From contig NZ_CP109473.1 of the NCBI RefSeq assembly GCF_036227405.1, forward strand, positions 5,766,001 through 5,830,000: a stretch of 64,000 nt of DNA, written 5' to 3'. The stretch is from Streptomyces sp. NBC_01460 (GTDB lineage Bacteria > Actinomycetota > Actinomycetes > Streptomycetales > Streptomycetaceae). The notes beneath the pieces are model-generated. The model was not told where the DNA came from, did no database searches, and saw nothing but the letters and a program-made list of their open reading frames with translations. A program made the translations under genes and the position numbers. The stretch's first letter is position 1; each line of letters begins with the position of its first letter. Shown here one piece after another: positions 46,124 to 54,730 of the stretch.

Positions 46124-46795
46124 GTGCTCAACGAACTCTTCACCCCCTCCGTCCAGCATGCGCTCGACCTCGTCGGGATCTTCGTCTTCGCGATCTCGGG
46201 CGCCCTGCTCGCCGTACGCAAGAACTTCGATGTCTTCGGCATCGCGGTCCTCGCCGAGGTGACAGCGCTGGGCGGGGGGATCTTCCGTGATGTGATGATC
46301 GGCGCGATCCCGCCGGCGGCGTTCACGGACCTCGGCTACTTCCTGACCCCGCTGATCGCCGCCGGTCTGGTCTTCTTCCTGCACCCGCACGTGGAGCGGA
46401 TCCAGGTCGGCGTCAACGTCTTCGACGCGGCGGGGCTGGGTCTGTTCTCCGTGTCCGGCACGGTCAAGGCGTACGACTACGGCCTCGGCCTCACCTCCTC
46501 CGCCGCCCTCGGGCTGGCGACCGCGGTCGGCGGTGGTGTCCTGCGCGACGTCCTGGCCAACGAGGTGCCCTCGCTGCTGCGCTGGGACCGCGACCTGTAC
46601 GCCGTGCCCGCGATCGTCGGGGCCGTCATGGTGGTCCTCTGCATCCGTTTCGAGGCCCTCAACGCCTACACGAGCGGCACCGCCGTCATCGCCGCGTTCG
46701 TCCTGAGGCTGCTGGCCATGCGCTTCCACTGGAGGGCCCCGCGGGCCTACAACCGGCGCTCGGCCACGGCGGAGGAGAGTCCGGCCGTCATCTGA
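46124..46795 (+). CDS. Trimeric intracellular cation channel (TRIC)/UPF0126 membrane protein
   Basis: This 223-residue membrane protein starts at GTG 46124. It contains two TRIC-type three-helix repeats plus a seventh helix. Each repeat has its glycine-rich signature: VTALGGGIFRDVMIGAIPP (~45-63) and TAVGGGVLRDVLANEVPSLL (~133-152). The prokaryotic family forms trimeric K+/Na+-permeable channels. It is 18 bp after the OppF stop, so it may be transcribed with the importer. Confidence 0.93.
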   Translation: MLNELFTPSVQHALDLVGIFVFAISGALLAVRKNFDVFGIAVLAEVTALGGGIFRDVMIGAIPPAAFTDLGYFLTPLIAAGLVFFLHPHVERIQVGVNVFDAAGLGLFSVSGTVKAYDYGLGLTSSAALGLATAVGGGVLRDVLANEVPSLLRWDRDLYAVPAIVGAVMVVLCIRFEALNAYTSGTAVIAAFVLRLLAMRFHWRAPRAYNRRSATAEESPAVI

Positions 46796-46815
46796 CCGCA
46801 ACAAAAAGCTACCGC

Positions 46816-46836
46816 TCAGTAATACGGTCGGTGTAC
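46816..46836. promoter_or_regulatory. TCAGTAA-containing candidate operator ahead of the thioesterase gene
   Basis: The sequence ACCGCTCAGTAATACGGTCG lies in the 50-bp gap before the thioesterase gene. TCAGTAA (46816-46822) recurs at 50151-50157 directly upstream of the TetR gene at 49522-50145, where the context is ATTCAGTAAACAACCG. A common TetR-family site is possible. Confidence 0.3.
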
Positions 46837-46846
46837 CGTGCATGCC

Positions 46847-47713
46847 ATGGCACAGGCAGCAGCGCAGGAGTCGCGCGCAGTACAGGCGACCATCGGTGAC
46901 AGCGAGTTCGACCGCGACACCGCCGTCGCCCTCCGGGAGGAAGGCGTCTACGACGCGGAGCTCTCCGCGGGCTGGACGATCATCCACGCGGTCAACGGCG
47001 GCTACCTGCTCGCCATGCTCGGCCGCGCGCTCGGCGAGGCGCTCCCGCACTCCGACCCCTTCTCGGTCTCCGCCCACTACCTCACGGCCTCCGTGCCCGG
47101 CCCCGCCGTGATCCGCACCCAGGTCGTCCGCACCGGCCGGACCCTCTCCACCGGCGAGGCCTCGCTCTTCCAGTTCGCGGAGGACGGCTCGGAGATCGAG
47201 CGCATCCGGGTGCTGGCCACCTACGGCGAGCTGGACGGCCTGACCGACGAGGTCCGTACGACGGCCCGGCCGCCGGCCATCCCGCCCCTGGACCAGTGCC
47301 TCGGGGCGAGCGACGGCACGGCGCCGATCCCCGGCAGCTCCGCCATCACCGAGCGGCTCGACATCAAGCTCGACCCGGCGACGGTCGGCTGGGCCGTCGG
47401 CGCACCCTCGGGCAAGGGGGAGATGCGGGGCTGGTTCGGGCTTGCGGACGGCCGCGACGCGGACCCCCTCTCGCTGCTCCTCACCGTCGACGCGCTGCCG
47501 CCCACCTCCTTCGAGCTGGGGCTGAAGGGCTGGACCCCCACCATCGAGCTCACCACCCACATCCGCTGCCGCCCGGCCCCCGGCCCGCTGCGCGTCTCCA
47601 TCACCACCCGCAACCTCGCGGGCGGTTTCCTGGAGGAGGACGCGGAGGTCTGGGACAGCGCCGACCGGCTCGTCGCCCAGTCCCGCCAGCTGGCCCGCGC
47701 ACCCCGCGGCTGA
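46847..47713 (+). CDS. Acyl-CoA thioesterase family protein (TesB-like double hotdog)
   Basis: This protein is about 288 aa from ATG 46847 (MAQAAAQES); GTG 46838 is possible. Two hotdog halves are visible: WTIIHAVNGGYLLAMLGRAL with VSAHYLTASVPGPAVIRTQVV (~45-110), and DALPPTSFELGLKGWTPTIELTTHIR with DSADRLVAQSRQLA at the end. The family hydrolyses acyl-CoA thioesters. It is followed after 21 bp by a WYL regulator. Confidence 0.87.
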   Translation: MAQAAAQESRAVQATIGDSEFDRDTAVALREEGVYDAELSAGWTIIHAVNGGYLLAMLGRALGEALPHSDPFSVSAHYLTASVPGPAVIRTQVVRTGRTLSTGEASLFQFAEDGSEIERIRVLATYGELDGLTDEVRTTARPPAIPPLDQCLGASDGTAPIPGSSAITERLDIKLDPATVGWAVGAPSGKGEMRGWFGLADGRDADPLSLLLTVDALPPTSFELGLKGWTPTIELTTHIRCRPAPGPLRVSITTRNLAGGFLEEDAEVWDSADRLVAQSRQLARAPRG

Positions 47714-47734
47714 CCTCCGCGCCATGATGGTGCG

Positions 47735-48706
47735 GTGAAGTCCGACCGGCTGCTCTCCATCCTGCTGCTGCTCCAGACCCGTGGCCTGGTGCCCGCCGGC
47801 GAGCTGGCCGAGCGCCTCGAAGTCTCCGTACGCACCATCTACCGGGACGTCGAGGCGCTCTCCGCCTCGGGCGTGCCCGTCTACGCGGAGCGGGGGCGCA
47901 ACGGGGGGATCGCCCTGCTGCCGGGCTTCCGTACGGACGTCTCCGGGCTCACCGCCGACGAGGCGCGCGCCCTGTTCGTCGTCGCCGCACAGGGCGCCCA
48001 CGCGGCGCTCGGGCTGGACGCCGCGCTGGGGTCCGCGCTGCGCAAGGTGATGGCGGCGCTCCCGGCTCCGCACCGGCCCGCCGCCGAACAGACCAGCCGG
48101 CGCATCCTGGTGGACCCTGTCCGCTGGATGAGCGGGCCGCCGGCCGCCGTCGACGTGGGCGAGCTGCACGACGCGGTCTTCGCCGACCGGCGGCTGTCGC
48201 TCCACTACCGGCACAGCGGCACCGACACCCCGCGCGTCTACACCGTCGACCCGTACGGCCTCGTCGTGAAGGCGGGCGTCTGGTACCTGACCGCCGACCT
48301 GGACGGCGCGCCCCGGCTCTTCCGCGCGGACCGGGTGGAGCGGGCGGCTCCCACCGGGGAGCCCGTGGTGCGCAGGCACGGTGTGGAGCTCGCCGACGTC
48401 TGGGAGGAACTGCGCCGGCAGGTCGAGGAGCGGCCGGGCGGCGTACGGCTCGGGGTGCGCGTCCACCGCTCCCGGCTGGACCTCTTCGTGCGCCTCCACG
48501 GCGGGGTGCTGACCGGCCGTCCGGAGCCGGAAGGGGGGCCGGCGGGGGAGTGGCTGCTCGCCGAGCTCGACGTGCCCGAGGTGGCGTGGGCGCGTTCCCT
48601 GCTCTCCTTCGGGTCGAACCTCGAAGTGCTGTCCCCGCCCCGGGCGCGCCGCGTGCTCGCCGAGGCCGCGGCCGCGGTCACGGAGCTGTACGCAGGAAAC
48701 GGGTGA
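47735..48706 (+). CDS. WYL-domain transcriptional regulator (HTH_11/DeoR-like)
   Basis: This 323-residue regulator starts at GTG 47735 (MKSDRLLSILLLLQTRG). The N-terminal HTH (AGELAERLEVSVRTIYRDVEALSASGVPVYAERGRNGG) is followed by a WYL domain (~140-220, including LHYRHSGTDTPRVYTVDPYGLVVKAGVWYLTADL) and a C-terminal WCX-like region. WYL proteins bind nucleic acid or nucleotide ligands in known cases. The last 29 bp overlap the convergent hydrolase gene. Confidence 0.92.
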   Translation: MKSDRLLSILLLLQTRGLVPAGELAERLEVSVRTIYRDVEALSASGVPVYAERGRNGGIALLPGFRTDVSGLTADEARALFVVAAQGAHAALGLDAALGSALRKVMAALPAPHRPAAEQTSRRILVDPVRWMSGPPAAVDVGELHDAVFADRRLSLHYRHSGTDTPRVYTVDPYGLVVKAGVWYLTADLDGAPRLFRADRVERAAPTGEPVVRRHGVELADVWEELRRQVEERPGGVRLGVRVHRSRLDLFVRLHGGVLTGRPEPEGGPAGEWLLAELDVPEVAWARSLLSFGSNLEVLSPPRARRVLAEAAAAVTELYAGNG

Positions 48707-49511
48707 GCGCCGCCGTGAGCTCGGCGGGCGCGTCCTCCTGGACCAGGTGCCCCGCCCCGTCGATCAGCCGCAGCTCGGCACCGGGGATCGTCCCGGCCAG
48801 CTCATGGCCGCGGGCGACCGGGATCCAGGTGTCCTCCGTACCCCAGCAGATCAGCACGGGCAGATCCAGCTCCCCGTAGCGGTGCTGGATCTCGTCGGTG
48901 AACCTCTGGTCGTTCTGCGAGATCTGCCGGTAGAACGCGGGCTGCCCGGCCTCGGTGCACCAGGGGGCGACGAGCCGGTCGAGCACCGCCGGATGCAGCC
49001 CCCGGTGGCTGGCCGAGCCGACGTACTCGGTCACCAGCGCGCGGTGCAGCTCGGGCGGCAGCGCGCCGAACACCTCGGCCCGCCCGCCGAGGAGCCGGTA
49101 GGCGGGCGAACCCCAGGGGGCCAGCGCCACCGGGTCGACGAGGGCCAGACGCCGGTAGCGGGCGCCGTGCAGAAGGTGGGCGCGCAGGGCCACGCAGCCC
49201 CCGAAGTCGTGGGCGATCAAAGCCGGTTCGCCGAGCCCCCAGTGATCGAGGAGCTCGGTGAGCACCCCGGCCTGGGCGCCCAGCGACACGTCCTGGCCGG
49301 GGTACTGCGCGGAGGCGCCGTACCCCGGGAGGTCCCACACATGGACGCGGTGGTCCTGGGCGAGCCCCCGTGCGATGCCCCGCCAGACGTACGAGGAGAA
49401 GGGCGTGCCGTGCACGAGGACGACGGGAGGGGCCTGTTCCGGGCCGAGGGCGGTCCAGCGCACCTCGCCCGAGGAGCTGGTGAAGGTCCGGTCGAGTGTC
49501 CAGTCGCTCAT
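48678..49511 (-). CDS. Alpha/beta hydrolase with Asp nucleophile (haloalkane dehalogenase/epoxide hydrolase-like)
   Basis: This 277-residue enzyme has the oxyanion motif VLVHGTPFSS and nucleophile Asp102 in LIAHDFGGCVAL, where esterases have Ser. A charge-relay Asp/Glu lies in ICWGTEDTWIP and the catalytic His in IDGAGHLVQED. The Asp nucleophile places it with haloalkane dehalogenases, fluoroacetate dehalogenases and epoxide hydrolases. The substrate is unknown. It ends in a 29-bp overlap with the WYL regulator. Confidence 0.9.
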   Translation of the reverse strand: MSDWTLDRTFTSSSGEVRWTALGPEQAPPVVLVHGTPFSSYVWRGIARGLAQDHRVHVWDLPGYGASAQYPGQDVSLGAQAGVLTELLDHWGLGEPALIAHDFGGCVALRAHLLHGARYRRLALVDPVALAPWGSPAYRLLGGRAEVFGALPPELHRALVTEYVGSASHRGLHPAVLDRLVAPWCTEAGQPAFYRQISQNDQRFTDEIQHRYGELDLPVLICWGTEDTWIPVARGHELAGTIPGAELRLIDGAGHLVQEDAPAELTAALTRFLRTAP

Positions 49512-49521
49512 GGAGCCGACC

Positions 49522-50145
49522 CTACGGCGTGTCCAGCCAGTGGGCCCGGCCCAGCGTGACCAGGCGCAGCCTGCGCCGCGCGACCCGGACGACCTCCTGC
49601 TCGCCCCGGGGGCCGGCGTCCAGCAGGGCCGACGCGGTGAGCACCATGTGGTCGACGTACAGGCCGCCCAGCATCAGCAGGTCCTCCCGGTCCCAGCCCG
49701 CCGACTCCGGCTCCGTTCCGAGGACATGGGCGACCTCCTCGGCGAAGCCGCGCAGCTGGGCGTCGATGGCTTCGCGGACCTGGACCACGCCGCCGTGCTG
49801 CTCACGGGCGATGAAGCGGAAGTGGGCCGGCTGTGCGGTGACATGACGGGCTATCAGGCCGACGCTGCGGTCGAGCCTCTCCTCGCTGTCCCCCGTGTCG
49901 GTGAGGATCGCGCCGATCATGCCGTGCAGGCTCCCGAGGGTCTCCTCGACGAGGGCGACGCCCAGGGACGCCGTGCCGTCGAAGTGGCGGTAGAAGGCGG
50001 TCGGGGTCACTCCCACGGCCCGGGTGACCTCGCGCAGGCCCAGGCTGCTGAGGCTCTGGTGCTCCAGCAGCTCCAGGGCGGCGTCGAGCAGCGCCTGACG
50101 CGTCTTCAGCTTCTGGGCCTGGCGGATGCCGATGGTGTGACTCAT
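49522..50145 (-). CDS. TetR-family regulator, FabR/DesT-like
   Basis: This 207-residue regulator has an N-terminal HTH (RQALLDAALELLEHQSLSSLGLREVTRAVGVTPTAFYRHFDG) and a C-terminal domain with PAHFRFIAREQHGGVVQVREAI, resembling FabR/DesT regulators of fatty-acid unsaturation, which often sense acyl-CoA. It is 10 bp upstream of the hydrolase gene on the same strand, so both are probably one operon. TCAGTAA at 50151-50157 overlaps its promoter and also occurs ahead of the thioesterase gene. Confidence 0.9.
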   Translation of the reverse strand: MSHTIGIRQAQKLKTRQALLDAALELLEHQSLSSLGLREVTRAVGVTPTAFYRHFDGTASLGVALVEETLGSLHGMIGAILTDTGDSEERLDRSVGLIARHVTAQPAHFRFIAREQHGGVVQVREAIDAQLRGFAEEVAHVLGTEPESAGWDREDLLMLGGLYVDHMVLTASALLDAGPRGEQEVVRVARRRLRLVTLGRAHWLDTP

Positions 50146-50249
50146 GCCATTCAGTAAACAACCGTTCTCCGAGTCTTGGTAGGGGCGCAGGGTCTAGACT
50201 GAGGAGTCAGTGAACAGTCGTACTCTCAAAGCTCGCAGAAAGGCCGGAC

Positions 50250-50405
50250 ATGTTCGTGCTCGTCGCCGCGCTGCTCCTGCTGGGGGTCGTCCTCGGAGCG
50301 GTCGCCCACCTGCCGCTCCCCGTGGCCCTGGCCGCCGCCGCCGTGATCGGTCTCTGGCTGGCGGTCTTCGGCGCCCGTGAGCGCCTCGCCCGCCGCACCC
50401 GCTGA
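50250..50405 (+). CDS. 51-residue hydrophobic membrane protein, hypothetical
   Basis: This gene starts at ATG 50250 and ends TGA 50403-50405. The product begins MFVLVAALLLLGVVLGAVAH and ends ERLARRTR. Two hydrophobic helices are joined by a short HLPLP turn, with a basic cytoplasmic end. A weak GCAGAAAGG lies upstream. It lies 16 bp before the DUF4190-like gene and is probably translated with it. It has no motif that assigns function. Confidence 0.7.
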   Translation: MFVLVAALLLLGVVLGAVAHLPLPVALAAAAVIGLWLAVFGARERLARRTR

Positions 50406-50421
50406 GGAAGGAGCCCCCACC

Positions 50422-50769
50422 ATGGCACTCACCACCGCACGTACCGGACGCATCCCGCACACCGCTCCGCGTGACGCCCGCACCGTCGACGCGCCCTCTT
50501 CCGGCACCCGCCCGGCAGGCACCCGCCCGGCCGGCCGGGAGGCCGACGGGCTCGCTGTCGCCTCGTTCGTGCTCGGGCTCCTCGGCCTGCTCGTGATGAA
50601 CGTCCTGCTGGGGCCGGTCGCCATCGTCATGGCACTGCTGGCTCTCGCCCGCTCCACCACCCGCCGTGGCCGCGCCCTGCTCGGACTGGCCCTGGGGGTC
50701 GCGGATCTGGCCGTCCTCGCCGTGCTGGTCACCGCCAACGGCACGGTCTCCTGGAGCCTCGCGGGCTGA
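50422..50769 (+). CDS. DUF4190-like membrane protein
   Basis: This 115-residue protein starts at ATG 50422 behind AAGGAG (9 bases). The N-terminal half is polar, Thr/Arg/Pro-rich, with a duplicated GTRPAGTRPAGR. The C-terminal half has two helices (LAVASFVLGLLGLLVMNVLLGPVA and ALLGLALGVADLAVLAVLV), which is the DUF4190 pattern seen in many actinobacterial membrane proteins. No function is known to me. Confidence 0.8.
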   Translation: MALTTARTGRIPHTAPRDARTVDAPSSGTRPAGTRPAGREADGLAVASFVLGLLGLLVMNVLLGPVAIVMALLALARSTTRRGRALLGLALGVADLAVLAVLVTANGTVSWSLAG

Positions 50770-50791
50770 TCCCTTCGGCCGCGGTGCGGGT

Positions 50792-51385
50792 CTACGCCCG
50801 GACCGAACGCCAGATCTGCTCCGGCAGGAGGCGTGCCGCTTCGTCGAGGTCCACGTCGTCGATGCCCGACAGCGACCGGCGGGCGACGGCCACGACGGGG
50901 CCCAGGACGAGGGACTCGATCAGCGGCTGCGGGAGCGGGGCGAGCTCCCCGGAGTCCACGCGCAGCCGGATCCAGGCCGCCATGTCCGAGACCCTGGCCT
51001 CCTGGGAATCGCGGACCTCCTTGCCCTGGGCCATGCCCTTGCGGTCGGAGAGCGGGGAGTGCAGGAGCAGGGCGGGCCCCGGATGCTCCTGGACGAAGGC
51101 CAGGTAGGCCTCCACGGCGGCGGCGATGCCCTCCCGTGCGGTGTCCGTGTCCTTCAGGGCTTCGGCCAGACCGCCCAGCAGCCGGCCCAGCCAGCGGTGA
51201 CCGAGGGCGCCGATCAGACCGTCGAGGCTGCCGAAGTGGTGGTAGAGACTGCCCAGGCTGATGCCGCTGGCCCGGGTGACGGCGTTGACCGTGAGGCCCT
51301 GCTCACCCGACGTGACGAACACCCGGAGCGCGGCGTCCAGGAGGGCGTCGGACGTCACTTCGCCGCGATGCTGCTTGGGGCTCAT
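50792..51385 (-). CDS. TetR-family transcriptional regulator
   Basis: This 197-residue regulator has an N-terminal HTH (SDALLDAALRVFVTSGEQGLTVNAVTRASGISLGSLYHHFGSLDG) and a generic TetR ligand-binding domain (TetR_C type). It is divergent from the Ser/Thr kinase at 51528. Its upstream gap carries paired TTTCTAGA elements, most likely its own operator, so it may also control the kinase. Confidence 0.91.
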   Translation of the reverse strand: MSPKQHRGEVTSDALLDAALRVFVTSGEQGLTVNAVTRASGISLGSLYHHFGSLDGLIGALGHRWLGRLLGGLAEALKDTDTAREGIAAAVEAYLAFVQEHPGPALLLHSPLSDRKGMAQGKEVRDSQEARVSDMAAWIRLRVDSGELAPLPQPLIESLVLGPVVAVARRSLSGIDDVDLDEAARLLPEQIWRSVRA

Positions 51386-51433
51386 CGAGTGACCGTCCCT
51401 GTGGTTCGTGAAGCGGGGCTCTTCCGCGGTGAA

Positions 51434-51456
51434 TTTCTAGAGTTACTTTCTAGAAA
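51434..51456. promoter_or_regulatory. Paired TTTCTAGA elements, probable operator of the divergent TetR
   Basis: TTTCTAGA (51434-51441) and TTTCTAGAAAA (51447-51457, containing palindrome TTTCTAGAAA) are spaced 13 bp centre to centre. They are the only AT-rich sequence in this gap and lie about 50 bp from the TetR start and 75 bp from the kinase start. This is the spacing expected for a TetR dimer pair. Confidence 0.6.
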
Positions 51457-51527
51457 ATGCTTCCGCTTCCAGTATCCACTGGTCAGACTTCCCCTGGAAC
51501 GGATGTGGCGTAGCAGGGGGAGACAGT

Positions 51528-53405
51528 GTGGGTGCGTCAGACCTGACGGGCAGCGGGGCCAAGCCGCTGGAAGCGGACGATCCGCGGCAGATCGGCGGAA
51601 TTCCGCTCGCGGGGCGCCTCGGCTCCGGTGGGATGGGCCGCGTGTACCTCGGTGTCCACGAGGGGCGGTACGTCGCCGTCAAGCAGGTGCTCCCCTCGAT
51701 CGCGGGTGAGGACCAGGACTTCGTCCGCCGTTTCGGGCACGAGCTGGACAACCTCGCCCAGCTGCCCGAGGAGGCCACCGCGCCCCTGCTGGCCAGCGAC
51801 CGGAACGCACGGCCTCCCTGGCTGGCGACGGCGTACGTTCCCGGGCTCACCCTGAGCAAGGCCATCGAGCTGCACAGGGGCCCGCTGCCCGCCGACACCC
51901 TGTGGCTGCTGCTGCGCGAGGCCGCGGCAGGGCTGGTGTCCGTGCACGAGCGGGGCATGGTGCACCGGGACCTCAAGCCGTCCAACATCATGCTGACCGC
52001 GGGAGGCGCCACCGTCATCGACTTCGGCGTGGCGCGGGCCGCCGAGCAGAGCCAGCTGACCAGGAGCGGGATGGTGGTCGGCACGCCGGCCTACATGGCT
52101 CCCGAACAGGCCACGACGAGGCGGGATCTGAGCGGCGCGGCCGATGTGTTCGCGCTGGGTTCGGTCATCGCGTACGCCGCGAGCGGCAGTCCGCCCTTCG
52201 GCGAGGAGTCCGGCCCCGCCGTGCTCTACCGCATCGTGCACGAGGAGCCCGACCTGGAAGCGGTGCGGCGGCTGGACCCCGGTCTCGCCGAGGTCGTCGC
52301 GGCCTGTCTCGACAAGGACGCCGAGGCCCGTCCCACGGCGTCCGAGCTGGTACGGCGTGCCGCGGAGCGCGGGCCGTTCCCGGCTCCGCTGTGGCCGGAT
52401 TCCATCAACGGGAACCTCGCGGAGAAGGCCGCGTTCGCCGCGCACGTCCAGGAGATCGAGCTGCCCGAGTCCGAGTCCGTGGAGACGCTGCGCCTCGGCG
52501 GGAAGGACGGCTCCCGTTCCCGGAGGGAGGGCCAGGAGGCCGCGTCGCACCCGAAGTCCCGTGAGCGCCGACGACGGACCCGCGTGTTCCTCGCCGTGAT
52601 TCCCGTGGTCGTGACGGTGGGCGGAGCGACACTCGCCGTCCAGCTCCTGCCCTACACCTTCGGGCCGGACGACCGCGCGGCGGCCGCCGGCCCGTCCGTG
52701 TCGGCCGCAGGCCCGGCCGTGCCCACGGCGTCCCCGTCGGGGCCCCGCCCGTCCGGGTCGGCGTCACCGGGGAAGACGCCGAAGGGCAAGGAGAAGGACG
52801 AAGGGGCCGGGGAGGAGGAGCGTGAGACGGAGGACGGTGCTTCCTCTCCCGCCCCGGGAGCGGGCGACGCGGGGAGCGGCTCTCAGGACGGTTCGGGTGG
52901 CGCGGACGGCGCGAGCGTTTCCGGCTCCGCGAGCGGCGCAAGCGGCAGTACCGGCGGAAGCGGGTCCGGCACTTCCGGTGGGTCGGGCACGGCGGGGGGA
53001 TCCACCACGTCCGGCGGCGGTACCGGCTCCGGTGGCACCACCACACCCTCCGGGACCCACCGGTACCGCAACGGCGACAACAACAAGTGCCTCGTCACCG
53101 TGTACGGCAGTACGGACGACGGCGACTGCGCCGACCCGAGCGCGACCTGGACCGTCCGGAACCTGTCCGGGGGGAGCTTCGAGCTCGTCAACAAGCAGAG
53201 CGGCCGGTGCCTGTCCGCGAACATGCTCAACCAGGCCGTCTTCGTGGGTGCGTGCGACGGCGCGGGTCCGCGCCGCTGGCGTGCGGGGTCGGGGGGCGGC
53301 TTCGTCAGCGTCTACAACAGTGGCTGTCTCGACCTGGCCTTCGGCGGCGGCATCGCCGCGAACAGCTGCGCGGGGGAGGCGTCGCAACGCTGGACGGCCC
53401 TGTGA
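51528..53405 (+). CDS. Membrane Ser/Thr protein kinase with extracellular ricin-type lectin domain
   Basis: This is a 625-residue Hanks-type kinase, GTG start 51528 behind AGGGGGAGA. The kinase domain (~28-285) has GSGGMGRVYLG, Lys52 (VAVKQ), Asp148 (VHRDLKPSN) and Asp165 (VIDFG). A basic stop-transfer (RERRRRTR) and one helix (VFLAVIPVVVTVGGATLAV, ~350-372) lead to a long Ser/Gly/Thr-rich linker (~375-500). The C-terminal ~125 residues form a ricin-type beta-trefoil (NKCLVTVYGS, SGRCLSANMLNQAVFVGACDG, GCLDLAFGGG, ending QRWTAL). The exterior domain should sense a glycan, perhaps wall material, and signal to the cytoplasmic kinase. Most Streptomyces STPKs carry PASTA or NHL domains instead. 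Confidence 0.9.
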   Translation: MGASDLTGSGAKPLEADDPRQIGGIPLAGRLGSGGMGRVYLGVHEGRYVAVKQVLPSIAGEDQDFVRRFGHELDNLAQLPEEATAPLLASDRNARPPWLATAYVPGLTLSKAIELHRGPLPADTLWLLLREAAAGLVSVHERGMVHRDLKPSNIMLTAGGATVIDFGVARAAEQSQLTRSGMVVGTPAYMAPEQATTRRDLSGAADVFALGSVIAYAASGSPPFGEESGPAVLYRIVHEEPDLEAVRRLDPGLAEVVAACLDKDAEARPTASELVRRAAERGPFPAPLWPDSINGNLAEKAAFAAHVQEIELPESESVETLRLGGKDGSRSRREGQEAASHPKSRERRRRTRVFLAVIPVVVTVGGATLAVQLLPYTFGPDDRAAAAGPSVSAAGPAVPTASPSGPRPSGSASPGKTPKGKEKDEGAGEEERETEDGASSPAPGAGDAGSGSQDGSGGADGASVSGSASGASGSTGGSGSGTSGGSGTAGGSTTSGGGTGSGGTTTPSGTHRYRNGDNNKCLVTVYGSTDDGDCADPSATWTVRNLSGGSFELVNKQSGRCLSANMLNQAVFVGACDGAGPRRWRAGSGGGFVSVYNSGCLDLAFGGGIAANSCAGEASQRWTAL

Positions 53406-53460
53406 CCACAGCACCATGAGCGCTCTCCTCCGCAGCAGGTCCGGGGTGCCCGCCACCCCG

Positions 53461-53477
53461 GCCCTGCCCGGCAGGGC
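53461..53477 (+). terminator. Hairpin after the lectin-kinase gene
   Basis: GCCCTGC and GCAGGGC flank a 3-nt loop, 55 bp after the stop codon. It is a modest terminator candidate. The rest of the 155-bp gap before 53561 shows only a promoter-less-looking GC-rich stretch. Confidence 0.4.
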
Positions 53478-53560
53478 ACCGGCCCGGGAGCGTCCGCGCC
53501 GTCCGCAGCGCGATACGCCCGGCACGCTTCGCTCCACGGGCTCGTAGAATCGTCACCACC

Positions 53561-54730
53561 ATGGCTTACCTCGACCACGCCGCGACCACGCCGATGCTTC
53601 CGGAGGCGATCGCGGCGATGACCACGCAGCTCGCCGTCACCGGTAACGCGTCCTCCCTGCACGCAGCCGGGCGCCGGGCCCGCCGTACCGTCGAGGAGTC
53701 CAGAGAGACCCTCGCCGACGCGCTCGGCGCACGCCCCAGCGAGGTGGTCCTGACCTCCGGCGGCACCGAGGCGGACAACCTCGCCGTGAAGGGGCTCTAC
53801 TGGGCCCGCCGCGACGCCGACCCCCGGCGCACGCGCGTCCTCGCCAGCCCCGTCGAGCACCACGCCGTCCTCGACGCCGTGGACTGGCTCGCCGAGCACG
53901 AGGGCGCCACCGTCGAATACCTCCCCGTCGACGCGTACGGGAGGGTGCACCCGGACGCGCTGCGTGAGGCGCTCGCCCGCGACCCCGACGACGTCGCCCT
54001 GGTCACCGTGATGTGGGCCAACAACGAGATCGGCACCATCATGCCGATACGTGAACTCGCCCAGGTGGCGCGCGAGTTCGACGTCCCCATGCACGCCGAC
54101 GCGGTGCAGGCGTTCGGGCAGCTGGAGGTCGACTTCGCCCGCTCGGGGCTGGCCGCGATGACGGTCAGCGCCCACAAGATCGGCGGCCCGTTCGGCATCG
54201 GCGCGCTCCTGCTCGGGCGCGAGTACACCCCCGTGCCCGTCCTGCACGGCGGCGGACAGGAGCGCCATGTGCGCTCCGGCACGCTCGACGTACCCGCCGT
54301 GGCCGCGTTCGCCGTGGCCGGGCGGCACGCCGCCGACGGACGCGAGGGCTTCGCCGGCAGGATCGGCGCGCTCCGGGACGAGCTGGCCGCCGCCGTCCTG
54401 AAGGCCGTCCCCGACGCCCTCCTCGGCGGCGACCCCGCGCCCGGCGGGCGGCTTCCGGCCAACGCCCACTTCACCTTCCCCGGCTGCGAGGGCGACTCCC
54501 TGCTGCTGCTGCTCGACGCCCAGGGCATCGAGTGCTCCACCGGGTCCGCGTGCACCGCCGGGATCGCGCAGCCCAGTCATGTGCTGCTGGCCACGGGAAC
54601 CGACCCCGCCCTCGCGCGCGGCACGCTGCGCTTCTCGCTCGGCCACACCTCGACCGGGCAGGACGTCGAGGAGCTCGCGCGGGCGATCGGCCCTGCTGTC
54701 GAGCGGGCCCGGACGGCGGGGCTCAGCTAG
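53561..54730 (+). CDS. Cysteine desulfurase (NifS/IscS-like)
   Basis: This 389-residue PLP enzyme transfers sulfur from cysteine. It starts with the typical [17 protein letters not shown] and carries the PLP lysine Lys206 ([11 protein letters not shown]), His in VEHHAVLDA and persulfide Cys331 in [10 protein letters not shown]. The mnmA gene lies about 740 bp downstream on the same strand, which fits supply of persulfide to tRNA 2-thiolation. The 3' end overlaps the convergent amidase by 8 bp. Confidence 0.94.
   Translation: MAYLDHAATTPMLPEAIAAMTTQLAVTGNASSLHAAGRRARRTVEESRETLADALGARPSEVVLTSGGTEADNLAVKGLYWARRDADPRRTRVLASPVEHHAVLDAVDWLAEHEGATVEYLPVDAYGRVHPDALREALARDPDDVALVTVMWANNEIGTIMPIRELAQVAREFDVPMHADAVQAFGQLEVDFARSGLAAMTVSAHKIGGPFGIGALLLGREYTPVPVLHGGGQERHVRSGTLDVPAVAAFAVAGRHAADGREGFAGRIGALRDELAAAVLKAVPDALLGGDPAPGGRLPANAHFTFPGCEGDSLLLLLDAQGIECSTGSACTAGIAQPSHVLLATGTDPALARGTLRFSLGHTSTGQDVEELARAIGPAVERARTAGLS

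Noticed and set aside
45653..48499. A 948-codon minus-strand open frame over oppF, the TRIC gene, the thioesterase and part of the WYL gene
   Set aside because: The translation is low-complexity and antisense to four genes with clear family motifs, so it is a compositional artefact.
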